From: Halolamina rubra
GTDB lineage: Archaea; Halobacteriota; Halobacteria; Halobacteriales; Haloferacaceae
Length of the DNA stretch: 64,000 bases
Direction: 5' to 3'
Assembly: GCF_000739555.1 (NCBI RefSeq)
Contig: NZ_BBJN01000012.1
Coordinates: forward strand, 29,974-93,973
Part shown: positions 42,809 through 51,572 of the stretch, one piece after another
Layout of the letters: each line of letters opens with the position of its first letter
Numbering within the stretch: the first letter of the stretch is position 1
Notes under the pieces: model-generated
Told to the model about the DNA's origin: nothing
The model's input: the letters and a program-made list of their open reading frames with translations, nothing else
Databases searched by the model: none
Made by a program: the position numbers and the translations under genes

Positions 42809-43263
42809 CGGCAGAGAGAGCCCGGTTCCCGCGCCCCGGCCCGTAAGCAAGGGGCGTGAGGAAAGTCCCCCCACCGTCCGGACGGGCGACCGGGCGCAAG
42901 CCCGGAGCCGGAGACGGCTGGCTCTGGAACAGAAACGAGACCCCCCGTCCCGACCGATGATCTGCTCGGCGGCCCACGGTCGCCGGGACGCACTCGCGGG
43001 CCCCGCCCGCGAGCGCATGCGAACCGACCCGCAAGGGGAGGGAGCTAACCCAGAGAGGGCGGCGTGCCGGTCCCCCCCGGGAACGGCACGTTGTCGGGCG
43101 ACCGGCGCGAGCCGCGAGCCGACGGACGGGAACGGATGGAACGGCGAACCCTCGCCGGTGCAAGCCCGTGCCCGAAGGTAGTCCGGACAGCCGGCGACGG
43201 CAGGGCGCGGGTGCTCAGCCGAATGCCGGGTCGAAACAGAAGGGGGCTTACTCCTCTCAGCCG
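42809..43263 (+). ncRNA. rnpB: RNase P RNA
   Basis: This is the catalytic RNA of RNase P, which trims tRNA 5' ends. The universal conserved sequences are present in order: GAGGAAAGTCC at 42858-42868 (P4 5' strand with J3/4) and ACAGAAGGGGGCTTAC at 43236-43251 (P4 3' strand). Between them, GTGCAAGCCCGTGCCCGAAGGTAGTCC-type P8-P10 sequence is seen in two parts (gtgcaagccc, gaaggtagtcc). The ends pair as helix P1: CGGCAGAGAG (42809-42818) with CTCTCAGCCG (43254-43263), with one A-A mismatch. The length of about 455 nt is typical of haloarchaea. A cttaacc box lies about 26 nt upstream. Confidence 0.93.
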
Positions 43264-43389
43264 CTCACCCTCGACAGCGGCGGCGCCGCCCGCCCGAACG
43301 GTTTTGGCCGGCCGCCCCATCCACCCCTCGATGGCACTCGATCGTTCTCCGCTCGCCGCCGGCGTCGACGGCGGCGCCGAGCGCGGCCG

Positions 43390-43698
43390 ATGACCGACGA
43401 GCCCGCGAGCGACACCGCCCTCGACTCGGGGGCGCTCGTGGCCGCGCTCGACCGGTTCGGCGGCACCGAGCCGGAACGGCGCACCGTCGCCCGCCAGGCC
43501 GTCGATCTCGCGGACTCCGGCCGCTACCGCCGCGACAGCGGGCGCCGACTCACGGTCGACCTCGTCGTCGACGAGCTCGCGGACGCCCCCGACGGCTCGC
43601 CGGCGGACCGCTGGAACTGGTGGATCGGCGTGCTCTCCCTGGCGTACGGCGGCTACGAGGAGTTCGCGGTGGGTCGCTACCCAGGGTCGGGACCGTAG
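43390..43698 (+). CDS. Haloarchaeal hypothetical protein
   Basis: This 102-residue acidic soluble protein starts MTDEPASDTALDSGALVAALDRFG. It contains RTVARQAVDLADSGRYRRDSGR and a C-terminal DRWNWWIGVLSLAYGGYEEFAV segment. No family is recognised with certainty. A 20-codon micro-frame (ATG 43331 to the TGA overlapping this start) precedes it, and whether that is translated is unclear. The gene lies 126 nt after rnpB. The tail WNWWIGVLSLAYGGY is hydrophobic enough to be a buried helix rather than a membrane segment. Confidence 0.65.
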   Translation: MTDEPASDTALDSGALVAALDRFGGTEPERRTVARQAVDLADSGRYRRDSGRRLTVDLVVDELADAPDGSPADRWNWWIGVLSLAYGGYEEFAVGRYPGSGP

Positions 43699-43766
43699 AC
43701 CGTGGCGCCGAGGGCTCGGCCGGGCCCGCCGGAACCGATATGTTCTCTCCGACCGACACGTTCTGT

Positions 43767-44669
43767 ATGCAGAACGATCCGCGGCGCTCCCGACGACGGT
43801 TTCTCGCGGCAGTCGGCGGCGGCGTGACGCTCGGTCTCGCCGGCTGTCTCGGCACGCCCGGGGCGAACTTCGCCAGCTACAGCACGGTCGGCGACAGCGT
43901 CGACGAGCTCGACTACGAGGCGACGCTCGACCGCGCGCGCTCGGCGGGCTACCGCGTCGAGGAACCGTTCTTCGTCAACGGGCGGGAGCGGATCGGGCGC
44001 CCGCTGGAGGTGCCCGCGCTCGTGGAGCGGTTCGGCGAGGACGCCCGCGTGCTGCACGTGGTGTTCCGCTACTCCGCGACGAAGCTGCTCGAGGCGGTGT
44101 TCACCGGCGCCGAGGCGCCGCGGCTCACGTTCGTCGACGACGAGCTCGGCTTCGCCCAGCCGTTCCGGCCCGTGAACCTCCCGCCCGAGGACTGGCTCCG
44201 TGACCGGATCTCGCTGCTGTTTCCCGAAGCGGACCCCGAGGCGCTGATCGCCGACGCCGAGACCGAAGCCTCGCGGACCGAGGACTCGCTGGTCAGCGTC
44301 GGCGTCGACGCCGAGCCGGACTTCGCGGGCACCCACGCCGCCTTCGCCGAGCGCGCGACGGCGACGACGGCCCCGGCGACACAGGGCGACGGCTGGATCA
44401 ACCTCGGGTTCAGCGAGGGCGACGCCGAGTTCGGCTCCTTCGCGATCGTCGTCCCGAGCGCGGAGGTCGTCACCCGGGACGCGGGCCACCGCTACGAGAT
44501 CAAGCTCGACAGCGCGGGCGGGTTCCGGCTCCAGGTCCGGCTCTCGGCCGGCGAGGAGCTGCCCGAGTCGGAGTACCGCGGCGTGTTCCGGGAGATGTTC
44601 GAGAACGTCGGGCTGCCCGCCGAGCGCGTCGACGAGTACGAGTTCGAGTACAGCCCGAGCATCTGGTAG
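43767..44669 (+). CDS. Tat-exported lipoprotein of unknown function
   Basis: This 300-residue protein has a strong twin-arginine lipoprotein signal: RRSRRRFLAAVGGGVTLGLAGC. The mature domain includes FASYSTVGDSVDELDYEATLD, ARVLHVVFRYSATKLLEAVF, VNLPPEDWLRDRISLLFPEADPEALI (by region) and GWINLGFSEGDAEFGSFAIVVPS (by region). No catalytic motif is recognised. It is probably anchored outside the cell. The stop lies 1 nt from the converging stop of the bat-type regulator. Confidence 0.8.
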   Translation: MQNDPRRSRRRFLAAVGGGVTLGLAGCLGTPGANFASYSTVGDSVDELDYEATLDRARSAGYRVEEPFFVNGRERIGRPLEVPALVERFGEDARVLHVVFRYSATKLLEAVFTGAEAPRLTFVDDELGFAQPFRPVNLPPEDWLRDRISLLFPEADPEALIADAETEASRTEDSLVSVGVDAEPDFAGTHAAFAERATATTAPATQGDGWINLGFSEGDAEFGSFAIVVPSAEVVTRDAGHRYEIKLDSAGGFRLQVRLSAGEELPESEYRGVFREMFENVGLPAERVDEYEFEYSPSIW

Positions 44670-44670
44670 C

Positions 44671-45405
44671 TCAGTCCGCGATCGACTCGGCCCGCGGCGA
44701 CCCGTCGACGCCCAGCGGGTCGTCGGTCGCCGACGCGGTCACCAGCCGCAGGAACTCGCCGGCGTTGGTCAGGAGCTTGTTCTCGGCCTTCCGCAGGTGC
44801 TCTTCGAACGTCGAGCGGGCGACGGCAGTCTGCTCGGCCAGCTCCCGCAGCGAGGCGCCGCGGGGCTGTTCGTAGTAGCCGCTCTCGAGGGCGAACCGCA
44901 GCGCGGCCAGCTGGCGGTCGGTGAGATCCTCGAACAGCCGGTCGACCGGCGCGAGCATGCTGTGGGGGAGCTGCTGCTCGGCGATGGCGGTCTTCGAGAG
45001 CACGTCGATCTCGCGGTCGCTTTCGAGGTCGCGGAACAGCGCGCGCACGTCGCCCTCGTCGAACGCGATCACGGTGTAGTGCTCCCACCCCCGCCGGTAG
45101 ATCGTCGGCGGCTGGTAGAGGCAGTTGTGCGCCTCGAACCGGTCGACGATCGACTCCTCGAGCGAGCAGAGACACGCCTGCGTGACGACGTGGAGCCCGT
45201 CGTCGTCGACGGACTGGTGGAGCACCGTCCCCATCGCGTCGATCTCCGCGAGCAGCTCCGCCGTCGGCGTCTCCGTCGAGGTGAGCTCCAGCACCTGACA
45301 GTCACTCAGGTACCACTCCCGGATCGTGAGCTCCGGGTGTCGCTCGGAGATCTCCCGGTACGGGCAGTCGTGTTTCACCCGGAAGGAGGCTTCGTAGAGG
45401 CTCAT
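44671..45405 (-). CDS. Bacterio-opsin activator-type HTH regulator
   Basis: This 244-residue protein begins SLYEASFRVKHDCPYREISERHP, the N-terminal half common to haloarchaeal bat-type regulators. Cys residues lie in DCPYRE, SDCQVLEL and QACLCSLEE. The C-terminal 60 residues (LTDRQLAALRFALESGYYEQPRG, LRELAEQTAVARSTFEEHLRKAENKLL by region) form the HTH_10 DNA-binding domain. It is divergent from an MFS transporter gene, with a 22-bp perfect palindrome between the two start codons. Regulation of that transporter and of itself is a reasonable inference. Confidence 0.9.
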   Translation of the reverse strand: MSLYEASFRVKHDCPYREISERHPELTIREWYLSDCQVLELTSTETPTAELLAEIDAMGTVLHQSVDDDGLHVVTQACLCSLEESIVDRFEAHNCLYQPPTIYRRGWEHYTVIAFDEGDVRALFRDLESDREIDVLSKTAIAEQQLPHSMLAPVDRLFEDLTDRQLAALRFALESGYYEQPRGASLRELAEQTAVARSTFEEHLRKAENKLLTNAGEFLRLVTASATDDPLGVDGSPRAESIAD

Positions 45406-45434
45406 ACCCCGGGTTGGGTGTCGACGCCCGTAAC

Positions 45435-45456
45435 GGTGCCGGTCATGACCGGCACC
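45435..45456. promoter_or_regulatory. 22-bp perfect palindrome between divergent regulator and transporter
   Basis: GGTGCCGGTCA is followed directly by its reverse complement TGACCGGCACC. The palindrome lies 30 nt before the regulator's start and about 84 nt before the MFS start, in the only intergenic region they share. A perfect palindrome of this length is very unlikely by chance in a 130-nt gap, so it is a strong candidate operator. Confidence 0.65.
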
Positions 45457-45539
45457 ACCCCTATCCCGGACGGTGGCCTACCGGACTCCATGCCGAGCGA
45501 TCGACGTAGGTTCCGGGCCGGGCGGCCCGGGTGGGATCG

Positions 45540-46808
45540 ATGAGCCGGGCAACTGACGTGAAACAGGGGATCCGCGAACACCTCGGGCAGTTCTCGCTGC
45601 ACGTCCTGCTGGTGTTCGCGACCGGGCTGACGATCGGCTCCGAGCGGACCGTCGTCCCCGTGCTGGGCGAGCAGGTGCTCGGCGTCGAGTCGTTCCTCGT
45701 GATCGGCTCGTTCGTCGTCTCCTTCGGCTTCGTCAAGTCGCTGCTCAACCTCTACGCCGGCAAGTGGGGCGAGGAGTACGGCCGGAAACCGGTGCTCGTC
45801 CTCGGCTGGCTCACCGCGCTCCCGATCCCGATCGTCCTCATCTACGCGCCGAGCTGGAGCTGGATCACGGTCGGGAACGTGCTGCTGGGGGTCAACCAGG
45901 CGCTGACCTGGAGCATGGCGATCAACGCGAAGATCGACCTCGCGAGCCCCGACCAGCGCGGGCTCGCGGTCGGCATCGACGAGGCGTTCGGCTACACGGG
46001 CGTCGCCGTCGGCGCGTGGATCACCGGCGTCATCGCGGGGCAGACGAACCTCCGGCCCGAGCCGTTCTACTTCCTCGGCGCCGTCGTCCTGCTGGCGTTC
46101 CTGATCTCGGTGTTCCTCATCAAGGAGACCGTCCAGCTCGCCCAGCTCGAGGGCGACGACGACCACCACGACGCGAACCTCCCGTTCGTCGACGTGCTGA
46201 AGCGGGCGACGTACGGCGACCGCACGCTGTTGGCGGCCGCCCAGGCCGGCCACGTCGAGAACTTCGTCGACACGCTGTTCTGGATCGCCGTCCCGCTGTA
46301 CCTCACGAGCCAGGGGCTCGCGATCGAGCTCGTCGGCGTCGTCGTCGGCGTCCACAGCGCGATGTACTTCCTCCAGATCGGCACCGGCGGCCTCGCCGAC
46401 CGGATCGGCCGCCGACCGCCCGTCGTCGTCGGGATGTTCGTCGCCGGCGCGGGCGTGCTCGGGATGGTGTTCGTCGACAGCTACCTCCCGTGGGCGGTGC
46501 TGGCTGCGTTCTCCGGGCTGGGGATGGCGCTACTGTACCCGAACCTGATGACGGTGCCCAGCGACGCCGCCCACCCGACCTGGCGCTCGGCGGGGATGGG
46601 CGTCTACCGGATGTGGCGCGACTCGGGCTACGGCGTCGGCGCGATCCTGATCGGGCTCACGATGCAGTTCGTGTCGCCCGAGGCGGCGTTCTACCTCACC
46701 GCCGGGCTGATGTTCCTCTCCGGCGCGGTCGTGGTCGTCTGGATGGAGGAGACCCACCCCGAGTTCGGCACGCACGAGCCGCCGGCGCCCGCGCCGGCGG
46801 ACGACTGA
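45540..46808 (+). CDS. Major facilitator superfamily transporter
   Basis: This 422-residue membrane protein has about twelve hydrophobic helices. The MFS signature loop after helix 2 reads GKWGEEYGRKPVLVLGW (GxxxxRxGR-like), and the equivalent after helix 8 is GGLADRIGRRPPVVVG. A central cytoplasmic His/Asp-rich loop (EGDDDHHDANLPF) connects the two halves. Helices 5-6 contain AFGYTGVAVGAWITGVIAG. The substrate is unknown. It is divergent from a bat-type regulator across a palindromic operator candidate. ATG 45540 is preferred to a GTG at 45531. Confidence 0.9.
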   Translation: MSRATDVKQGIREHLGQFSLHVLLVFATGLTIGSERTVVPVLGEQVLGVESFLVIGSFVVSFGFVKSLLNLYAGKWGEEYGRKPVLVLGWLTALPIPIVLIYAPSWSWITVGNVLLGVNQALTWSMAINAKIDLASPDQRGLAVGIDEAFGYTGVAVGAWITGVIAGQTNLRPEPFYFLGAVVLLAFLISVFLIKETVQLAQLEGDDDHHDANLPFVDVLKRATYGDRTLLAAAQAGHVENFVDTLFWIAVPLYLTSQGLAIELVGVVVGVHSAMYFLQIGTGGLADRIGRRPPVVVGMFVAGAGVLGMVFVDSYLPWAVLAAFSGLGMALLYPNLMTVPSDAAHPTWRSAGMGVYRMWRDSGYGVGAILIGLTMQFVSPEAAFYLTAGLMFLSGAVVVVWMEETHPEFGTHEPPAPAPADD

Positions 46809-46850
46809 GCCGCGTCGGACCACCGCGGCTCGCTGCTGAACGGCTGGCGA

Positions 46851-47342
46851 TCAGTGCCGGTGACGACCCTTCCCGCGTCGACGACAGCCGTGTCGACCGG
46901 ACGGAGTGGTCCCGCGCCGATCGGGCTGTGTGTTCTCCGTCGGTTTGGGCGACTGCCGGGGCGCGCCGGCGGAATCGACGGCGTCGGTCGTCGGTTCGGG
47001 CTCGGCGTCGATTCGGTCCGCCACGTCGACGGCAGAGCGGGACTCCAGCAGGGTCTCCACTCGCCGCTCGAACTCCGCCTCGCCGATCTCGCCGACAGCG
47101 TACTGCTGTTTGAGCGTCTCCAGCGCGGGACTCTCCTCCGACGAACCGGCGTCGACGCGCCCGGGCTGCCGGTCTGTCTCCCGATCGGAGAGGAGCCACA
47201 CCGAACCCCCGCCGACGACCACCAGGGGGATGACCCAGGCCCACGGGACCACGGACTCAGCAACGAAGAGGCCGGCGCCGACCGCGAGCAGGCCGACGAT
47301 CGGTAACCGGCCCGCTGGTAGCCTCGGTATTGTGTGATTCAT
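46851..47342 (-). CDS. Membrane-anchored SHOCT-domain protein
   Basis: This 163-residue protein has two N-terminal hydrophobic helices (LPIVGLLAVGAGLFVAESVV and AWVIPLVVVGGGSVWLL). A SHOCT domain follows: ALETLKQQYAVGEIGEAEFERRVETLLE (by region, residues about 73-100). The tail is Pro/Arg/His-rich (GRHGCRRRGKGRHRH), unusual for a haloarchaeon. SHOCT domains are short helical modules often fused to membrane or oligomerising proteins. It is divergent from a halocyanin-SHOCT gene, so two SHOCT proteins share one promoter region. Confidence 0.8.
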   Translation of the reverse strand: MNHTIPRLPAGRLPIVGLLAVGAGLFVAESVVPWAWVIPLVVVGGGSVWLLSDRETDRQPGRVDAGSSEESPALETLKQQYAVGEIGEAEFERRVETLLESRSAVDVADRIDAEPEPTTDAVDSAGAPRQSPKPTENTQPDRRGTTPSGRHGCRRRGKGRHRH

Positions 47343-47553
47343 GCATTAATATTGCCTCCACGGTCGCAAAAGTCCTTGGAAGGCGGATGCGGGATCGGTT
47401 TGGGGTTCACTCGGGCAGAGATAGCTCCGAGCTACTGCTAGGGAAATGTGTTTAAGTTACAATACCGTAGTGAGAATACGTAATCTGAGGCCCGTCCTCG
47501 AACGCACGTCGACGCCACACGCGAGTGACCGACGCCGACCGATTCACCACACC

Positions 47554-48339
47554 ATGACACACAGTCGACGACAGTTCCTCGGAGCGCTCGGTGCCGGTGC
47601 CGTCGCCAGCGTGGGGCTCACCCGGCGAGCGACAGCACAGGAGACACCAGTCGTCGAGATGGGGAACGACTACTTCGATCCGATCGGCCTCCACGTCGAC
47701 CCCGGCACGACCGTTCGCTTCGAGATCGCGGCCGGATCGCACTCCGCGACGGCCTACCCGGATCGGATCCCCGCCGACGCGAGCGCGTTCGACAGCGGCA
47801 CCATCTCGGAAGGGAGTTTCGAGTACACGTTCGACGAACCGGGCACGTACGACTACTACTGCATCCCCCACAAGTCGATAGGAATGGTCGGCCGCGTGGT
47901 CGTCGGCGACCCCGGCGGCCCCGCCGAGGAGAGCCGGATCCCGGACGGCGACGTGCCCGACGGCGACGCGATCGTCGAGCAGGGATCGATCGCCTACGGG
48001 ACGTTCACCGACGGCGACGACGGCACGAGCGGCGGATCCACGGGCCCCGGAATGGGCGCGGGAGGGATGGGGTCCGGAATGGGCTCCGGCCAGATGGGTC
48101 CCGGAATGGGGCCGGGACCGACGGGTGGCTGGGCCGGCGGCTGGCTCGGTGGCTTGCCGTTCGTCGGCGGCGCGCTCGCTCTCGTCGCGGGCGGCCTCTA
48201 CTGGGCGCTGGGTCGCAGCAGCGACGGGTCGACGCGTGACGCCGACGCGATCGCGGCGCTCGAGGACCGGTACGCTCGCGGCGAGATCGACGAGGAGGAG
48301 TTCCGCCGCCGCCGGGCCCGTTTGGAGGCAGACGAGTAG
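47554..48339 (+). CDS. Halocyanin-like blue-copper protein fused to a membrane helix and SHOCT domain
   Basis: This 261-residue protein has a Tat-type signal (SRRQFLGALGAGAVASVGL) and a plastocyanin-type domain (residues 25-120). The copper ligands fit His in AAGSHSATAYP, and Cys, His and Met in YYCIPHKSIGMVGRVVV. A Gly/Met-rich linker (MGAGGMGSGMGSGQMGPG) follows, then a membrane helix (FVGGALALVAGGLYWAL) and a C-terminal SHOCT domain (AALEDRYARGEIDEEEFRRRRARLE by region). The copper domain would face outside and SHOCT inside. The ATG at 47554 gives a clean signal. Electron transfer is the family role. Confidence 0.87.
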   Translation: MTHSRRQFLGALGAGAVASVGLTRRATAQETPVVEMGNDYFDPIGLHVDPGTTVRFEIAAGSHSATAYPDRIPADASAFDSGTISEGSFEYTFDEPGTYDYYCIPHKSIGMVGRVVVGDPGGPAEESRIPDGDVPDGDAIVEQGSIAYGTFTDGDDGTSGGSTGPGMGAGGMGSGMGSGQMGPGMGPGPTGGWAGGWLGGLPFVGGALALVAGGLYWALGRSSDGSTRDADAIAALEDRYARGEIDEEEFRRRRARLEADE

Positions 48340-48435
48340 CGCCGGGCCGGCCGGCGCGCCCGCCTTCCGGGCTCCTGCACGCGCCGAAGGCGCCTTTCGA
48401 CGGCGTCAAACGGCCCCGCCCGGTAGGCGCTATCC

Positions 48436-49722
48436 ATGGAGCTCCGGTTCCTCGGCGGCGCCGGCGAGGTCGGCCGCAGCGCGATCCTCGTCGACGACTC
48501 GCTGCTGCTCGACTTCGGCCTCCTGACCGCCGAGCCGCCGCAGTACCCCGTGGCGACGCCGACGCCCGACGCCGTCGTGGTCTCCCACGGCCACCTCGAC
48601 CACGTCGGCGCGATCCCGTCGCTGCTCTCCGGCTCGAATCGGCCGCCGATCCACTGGACGCCGCCGACCCGCGAGCTCGCGCTGACGCTCGCGCGTGACA
48701 CGCTCAAACTCCACGGCCACTCCCCGCACTGCCCGTTCACCGAGAACGACGTGAAGCGGGTGACGGAGGTGTCCGAGACCCACGGCTACCGCGAGACCTT
48801 CGCGGCCGCGGGCTACGAGGTGACGTTCTACAACGCCGGCCACATCCCCGGAAGCGCCCACGTGCACGTCGACGACGGGGAGACGCGACTGCTGTACACC
48901 GGCGACTTCCACGTCGACGAGCCCAGCCCCGACGAACCGCCCGCGGGCTTCGACGCCGGCGACCTCCCGGCCGGCCAGCGCCTCGTCGCGGGGTCGACGG
49001 CGCGGCCCGACGCCGACGTGGTGCTCTGTGAGAGCACGTACTCGGACGTGGCCCACGACCCGCGCGCGACCGTCGAACACCGATTCGAACAGAGCGTGAA
49101 GACGACGCTGTGGGAGGGCGGCACCGTCGTCGTCCCGGCGTTCGCGATCGGCCGCACCCAGGAGCTGCTCATGGTCTGCGAGGCTCACGACATTCCGTGT
49201 TACGTCGACGGGATGGGGAAAGAGGTGACCGAGATGCTGCGCCGACACCCGGAGTTCGTCCGGAACGCCGACGCGCTGCGCCGGGCGAAGTCCCACGCCC
49301 GGTTCGTCACTGGGCGGGACGGCCAGCGGGAACGCATCGCCGACCAGCCAGCCGCGATCGTCACCACGAGCGGGATGCTCTCGGGCGGGCCGGCGATGAC
49401 GTACATACCCGAGATCCGCGCGAACCCCGTGAACAAGGTGACGCTGACCGGCTACCAGGTCGAGGGGACCCCCGGCCGCGAACTGCTCGAAACCGGACGC
49501 GCGGAGATCGACGGGCGAGTGATGCCCGTCTCGGCGCGGGTCGAGGGGTACGACTTCTCCGCCCACGCCGACCACGACGGCCTGCGGCGCTTCCTCGACG
49601 CCTACGACGACGCCGAGATCCTCGTCAACCACGGCGACCGGTGCGGCGAGTTCGCGGCGGCGCTCCGCGATGACGGCTACGACGCGTCGGCGCCGGCGCT
49701 GGGCGCGACCTACTCGGTCTGA
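48436..49722 (+). CDS. Beta-CASP metallo-beta-lactamase RNase (aCPSF2-like)
   Basis: This 428-residue protein starts MELRFLGGAGEVGRSAIL and has the MBL motif VVSHGHLDHVGAIPSLL. Further metal ligands are in AGHIPGSAHVHVD and YTGDFHVDE. The beta-CASP part includes LCESTYSDVAHDP, VVVPAFAIGRTQELLMV and the terminal motif YDFSAHADHDGLRRF. This is the archaeal CPSF/Int11-like nuclease family. It lacks N-terminal KH domains, so it is the aCPSF2 type rather than the aCPSF1 termination factor. It overlaps the convergent SRPBCC gene by 13 nt. Confidence 0.9.
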   Translation: MELRFLGGAGEVGRSAILVDDSLLLDFGLLTAEPPQYPVATPTPDAVVVSHGHLDHVGAIPSLLSGSNRPPIHWTPPTRELALTLARDTLKLHGHSPHCPFTENDVKRVTEVSETHGYRETFAAAGYEVTFYNAGHIPGSAHVHVDDGETRLLYTGDFHVDEPSPDEPPAGFDAGDLPAGQRLVAGSTARPDADVVLCESTYSDVAHDPRATVEHRFEQSVKTTLWEGGTVVVPAFAIGRTQELLMVCEAHDIPCYVDGMGKEVTEMLRRHPEFVRNADALRRAKSHARFVTGRDGQRERIADQPAAIVTTSGMLSGGPAMTYIPEIRANPVNKVTLTGYQVEGTPGRELLETGRAEIDGRVMPVSARVEGYDFSAHADHDGLRRFLDAYDDAEILVNHGDRCGEFAAALRDDGYDASAPALGATYSV

Positions 49723-50144
49723 GCCGCCGGCCCCCCGAACTCGGCTTCGAGCCAGTCGAACTGCTGCTCCAGCTCCCGGCGCCGCTGGCGCTTGATCACC
49801 GTCGCGTCGAGCAGTTTCCCGACCAGCGCCACGTCGACGGCGAACTCCGTCTCGGCGGTGACCTCGGTGCCGTCGTCGGTCGGTTCGAGCGTGTACCGCG
49901 TCACCATCTCCTCGAAGATCCCGTCGCGCTGGCGGTAGGCGAGCGCCGCGTCGGGCTCTTCGATCAGTTCGAGCTCGAGTTCGACCGTGGCGATGCCGAC
50001 GCCGTTGGTGATCGCGACCCTTTCGCCCTCGACGACCACCTCGTCGAACCCCGCGGCGCGCATGAACGCCCCCACGTCCCGCATCCGTTCCCGCACCGCC
50101 TCGGGCGTCGCCGCCACCTCCCGGGAGACACTGACCGAGTTCAT
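49710..50144 (-). CDS. SRPBCC-fold protein
   Basis: This 144-residue protein starts at ATG 50142-50144 (MNSVSVSREVAATPEAVRERM). The pattern SREVAATPEAVRERMRDVGAFMRAAGFDEV (by region) is the opening of a START/SRPBCC fold. The remainder has alternating strands (VELELELIEEP, TRYTLEPTDDGTEVTAETEFAVDV by region) and the long C-terminal helix VIKRQRRRELEQQFDWLEAEFG. Such proteins bind lipophilic ligands or act as cyclases or chaperones. The ligand is unknown. It overlaps the nuclease gene's 3' end by 13 nt (convergent). Confidence 0.78.
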   Translation of the reverse strand: MNSVSVSREVAATPEAVRERMRDVGAFMRAAGFDEVVVEGERVAITNGVGIATVELELELIEEPDAALAYRQRDGIFEEMVTRYTLEPTDDGTEVTAETEFAVDVALVGKLLDATVIKRQRRRELEQQFDWLEAEFGGPAAQTE

Positions 50145-50201
50145 ACCCCCGGCTACGGCCCCCCGACTGAAAGCTCCCCGTGCGAACATCTCCGCGGCGG
50201 G

Positions 50202-51467
50202 TCAGCCGCCCTCGGCGATCCGTCCCGCCAGTCGCTCCGCCGACCGGAGCCGCCCGGGGATCCCGGCCCGGGCGGCGTAGTTCGCACAGATGTCGATCCC
50301 GTCCGGCAGCTCGACCGCCTCGAGCGCGTCCCACGTCCCGTCGTAGGCGGGCATCCCCCGGCGGAGCCGCGTGGCGTCGACGGCCGTCGCCGCGACGCCG
50401 GTCAACTCGGCGAACTCCCGCTCGGCGACCTCACGGATCGTCGACGCCGGCTCGTCGACCAGCTCGGGGTTGCGCCCGCCGCCGAGGTAGGCGGTGTGGC
50501 GGCGCCCGCGGTCGAACAGCGTCCCCGTGCAGGTCACCCCGAGCGTCCGGAACGGCTCGGCGTACTGGACCTGGAAGCCGCTGGCGTCGACGGGCGCCGC
50601 CGACTCGAGGTGGACGACCGCCAGCGGGTTGTACGCCAGTCGGTCCAGCGCGGCGGCGCTCCCCGGGGCGACCTCGCCGAGCAGCTCCGCGGTCACGTCC
50701 CCCGGCGTCGTGAGCACCGCGCGGTCGACGACCGTCTCGCCGTGCTGTGTCGCGATCACGTAGCCGTCGTCGGCCTCCCGGACGGACTCGACGGGCGTCC
50801 CCAGGCGCACGCGATCGCCGTGGCGCTCGGCCAGCGCCTGCGGGAGCGCCCCGAGGCCGTCCTCGAAGGTGACTACCGGCGGCGTTTCGGTGCCACCGAG
50901 CTTCGCCCGCGCGGCGGCGACGAGCAGGCTCCGGTCGACGCCGCGCTTCTCGAGGGCCCGCCCCAGCGAGTGCCGCATCGGCATCTCGTCGGGGTGGGTG
51001 CCGTAGATTCCGCCGTACAGCGGGCCGACGACGTACTCGGCGGCCTCGGCGCCGAGCATCCGGCGCAGCCCCGCCTCGACGCTCTCGTCGCCACGCGGCG
51101 GCCCCGTCAGCGGTTCGAGCAGCAGCCGCAGCTTCCCCCGGAGCGAGAGCAGGTCGGTCGAGAGCCCCTCGCGGAGCGAGAACGGCACCCGGCGGAGCCG
51201 CCCGTCGCGGTAGACGTACAGCGGCGCGTCCGCCGCCTCGACGACCGCGTCGCCGAGGCCGAGATCGTCGACGAGCGACGCGACCGGCTGCGAGAGCCGG
51301 GTCCGCTGTGGGCCGTCCTCGACGACCGCCCCGTCGACGACCCGGCTGCTGATCACGCCGCCCGGGTCCGGGGCAGCCTCGAACACGACGCTGTCGACGC
51401 CGCGCTCGCGGAGCCGGTGGTGGAGCGCGAGGCCGCCGATCCCGCCGCCGACGATGCCGACAGTCAT
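50202..51467 (-). CDS. Flavin-dependent porphyrinogen oxidase (HemG/HemY-like)
   Basis: This 421-residue FAD protein starts MTVGIVGGGIGGLALHHRLRERGVDSVVFE (by region), the Rossmann motif, followed by DPGGVISSRVVDGAVVEDGPQ. Later segments LRRMLGAEAAEYVVGPLYGGIYGTHP (by region) and AALDRLAYNPLAVVHLE match the protoporphyrinogen/coproporphyrinogen oxidase family. The C-terminal part GIDICANYAARAGIPG replaces the usual GNY FAD site. In bacteria the role is heme synthesis. Haloarchaea are thought to use the siroheme route, so the substrate here is unclear. A radical SAM gene that could also relate to heme lies 1.3 kb away. Confidence 0.85.
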   Translation of the reverse strand: MTVGIVGGGIGGLALHHRLRERGVDSVVFEAAPDPGGVISSRVVDGAVVEDGPQRTRLSQPVASLVDDLGLGDAVVEAADAPLYVYRDGRLRRVPFSLREGLSTDLLSLRGKLRLLLEPLTGPPRGDESVEAGLRRMLGAEAAEYVVGPLYGGIYGTHPDEMPMRHSLGRALEKRGVDRSLLVAAARAKLGGTETPPVVTFEDGLGALPQALAERHGDRVRLGTPVESVREADDGYVIATQHGETVVDRAVLTTPGDVTAELLGEVAPGSAAALDRLAYNPLAVVHLESAAPVDASGFQVQYAEPFRTLGVTCTGTLFDRGRRHTAYLGGGRNPELVDEPASTIREVAEREFAELTGVAATAVDATRLRRGMPAYDGTWDALEAVELPDGIDICANYAARAGIPGRLRSAERLAGRIAEGG

Positions 51468-51572
51468 TACGTCGGCCTTGGTCGCTCCCGGCCTACTACC
51501 CACGGCCGAAGATGTTCCCTCGTCGGCCGGCCCGTCCCCGAACGATTTGTCCACCGCGCCGAACACACGCGT

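Noticed and set aside
43331..43393. A 20-codon ATG frame before the 102-aa gene as a separate gene
   Set aside because: Too short, no recognised composition or motif; it could be a leader peptide, but nothing supports this beyond the overlap.
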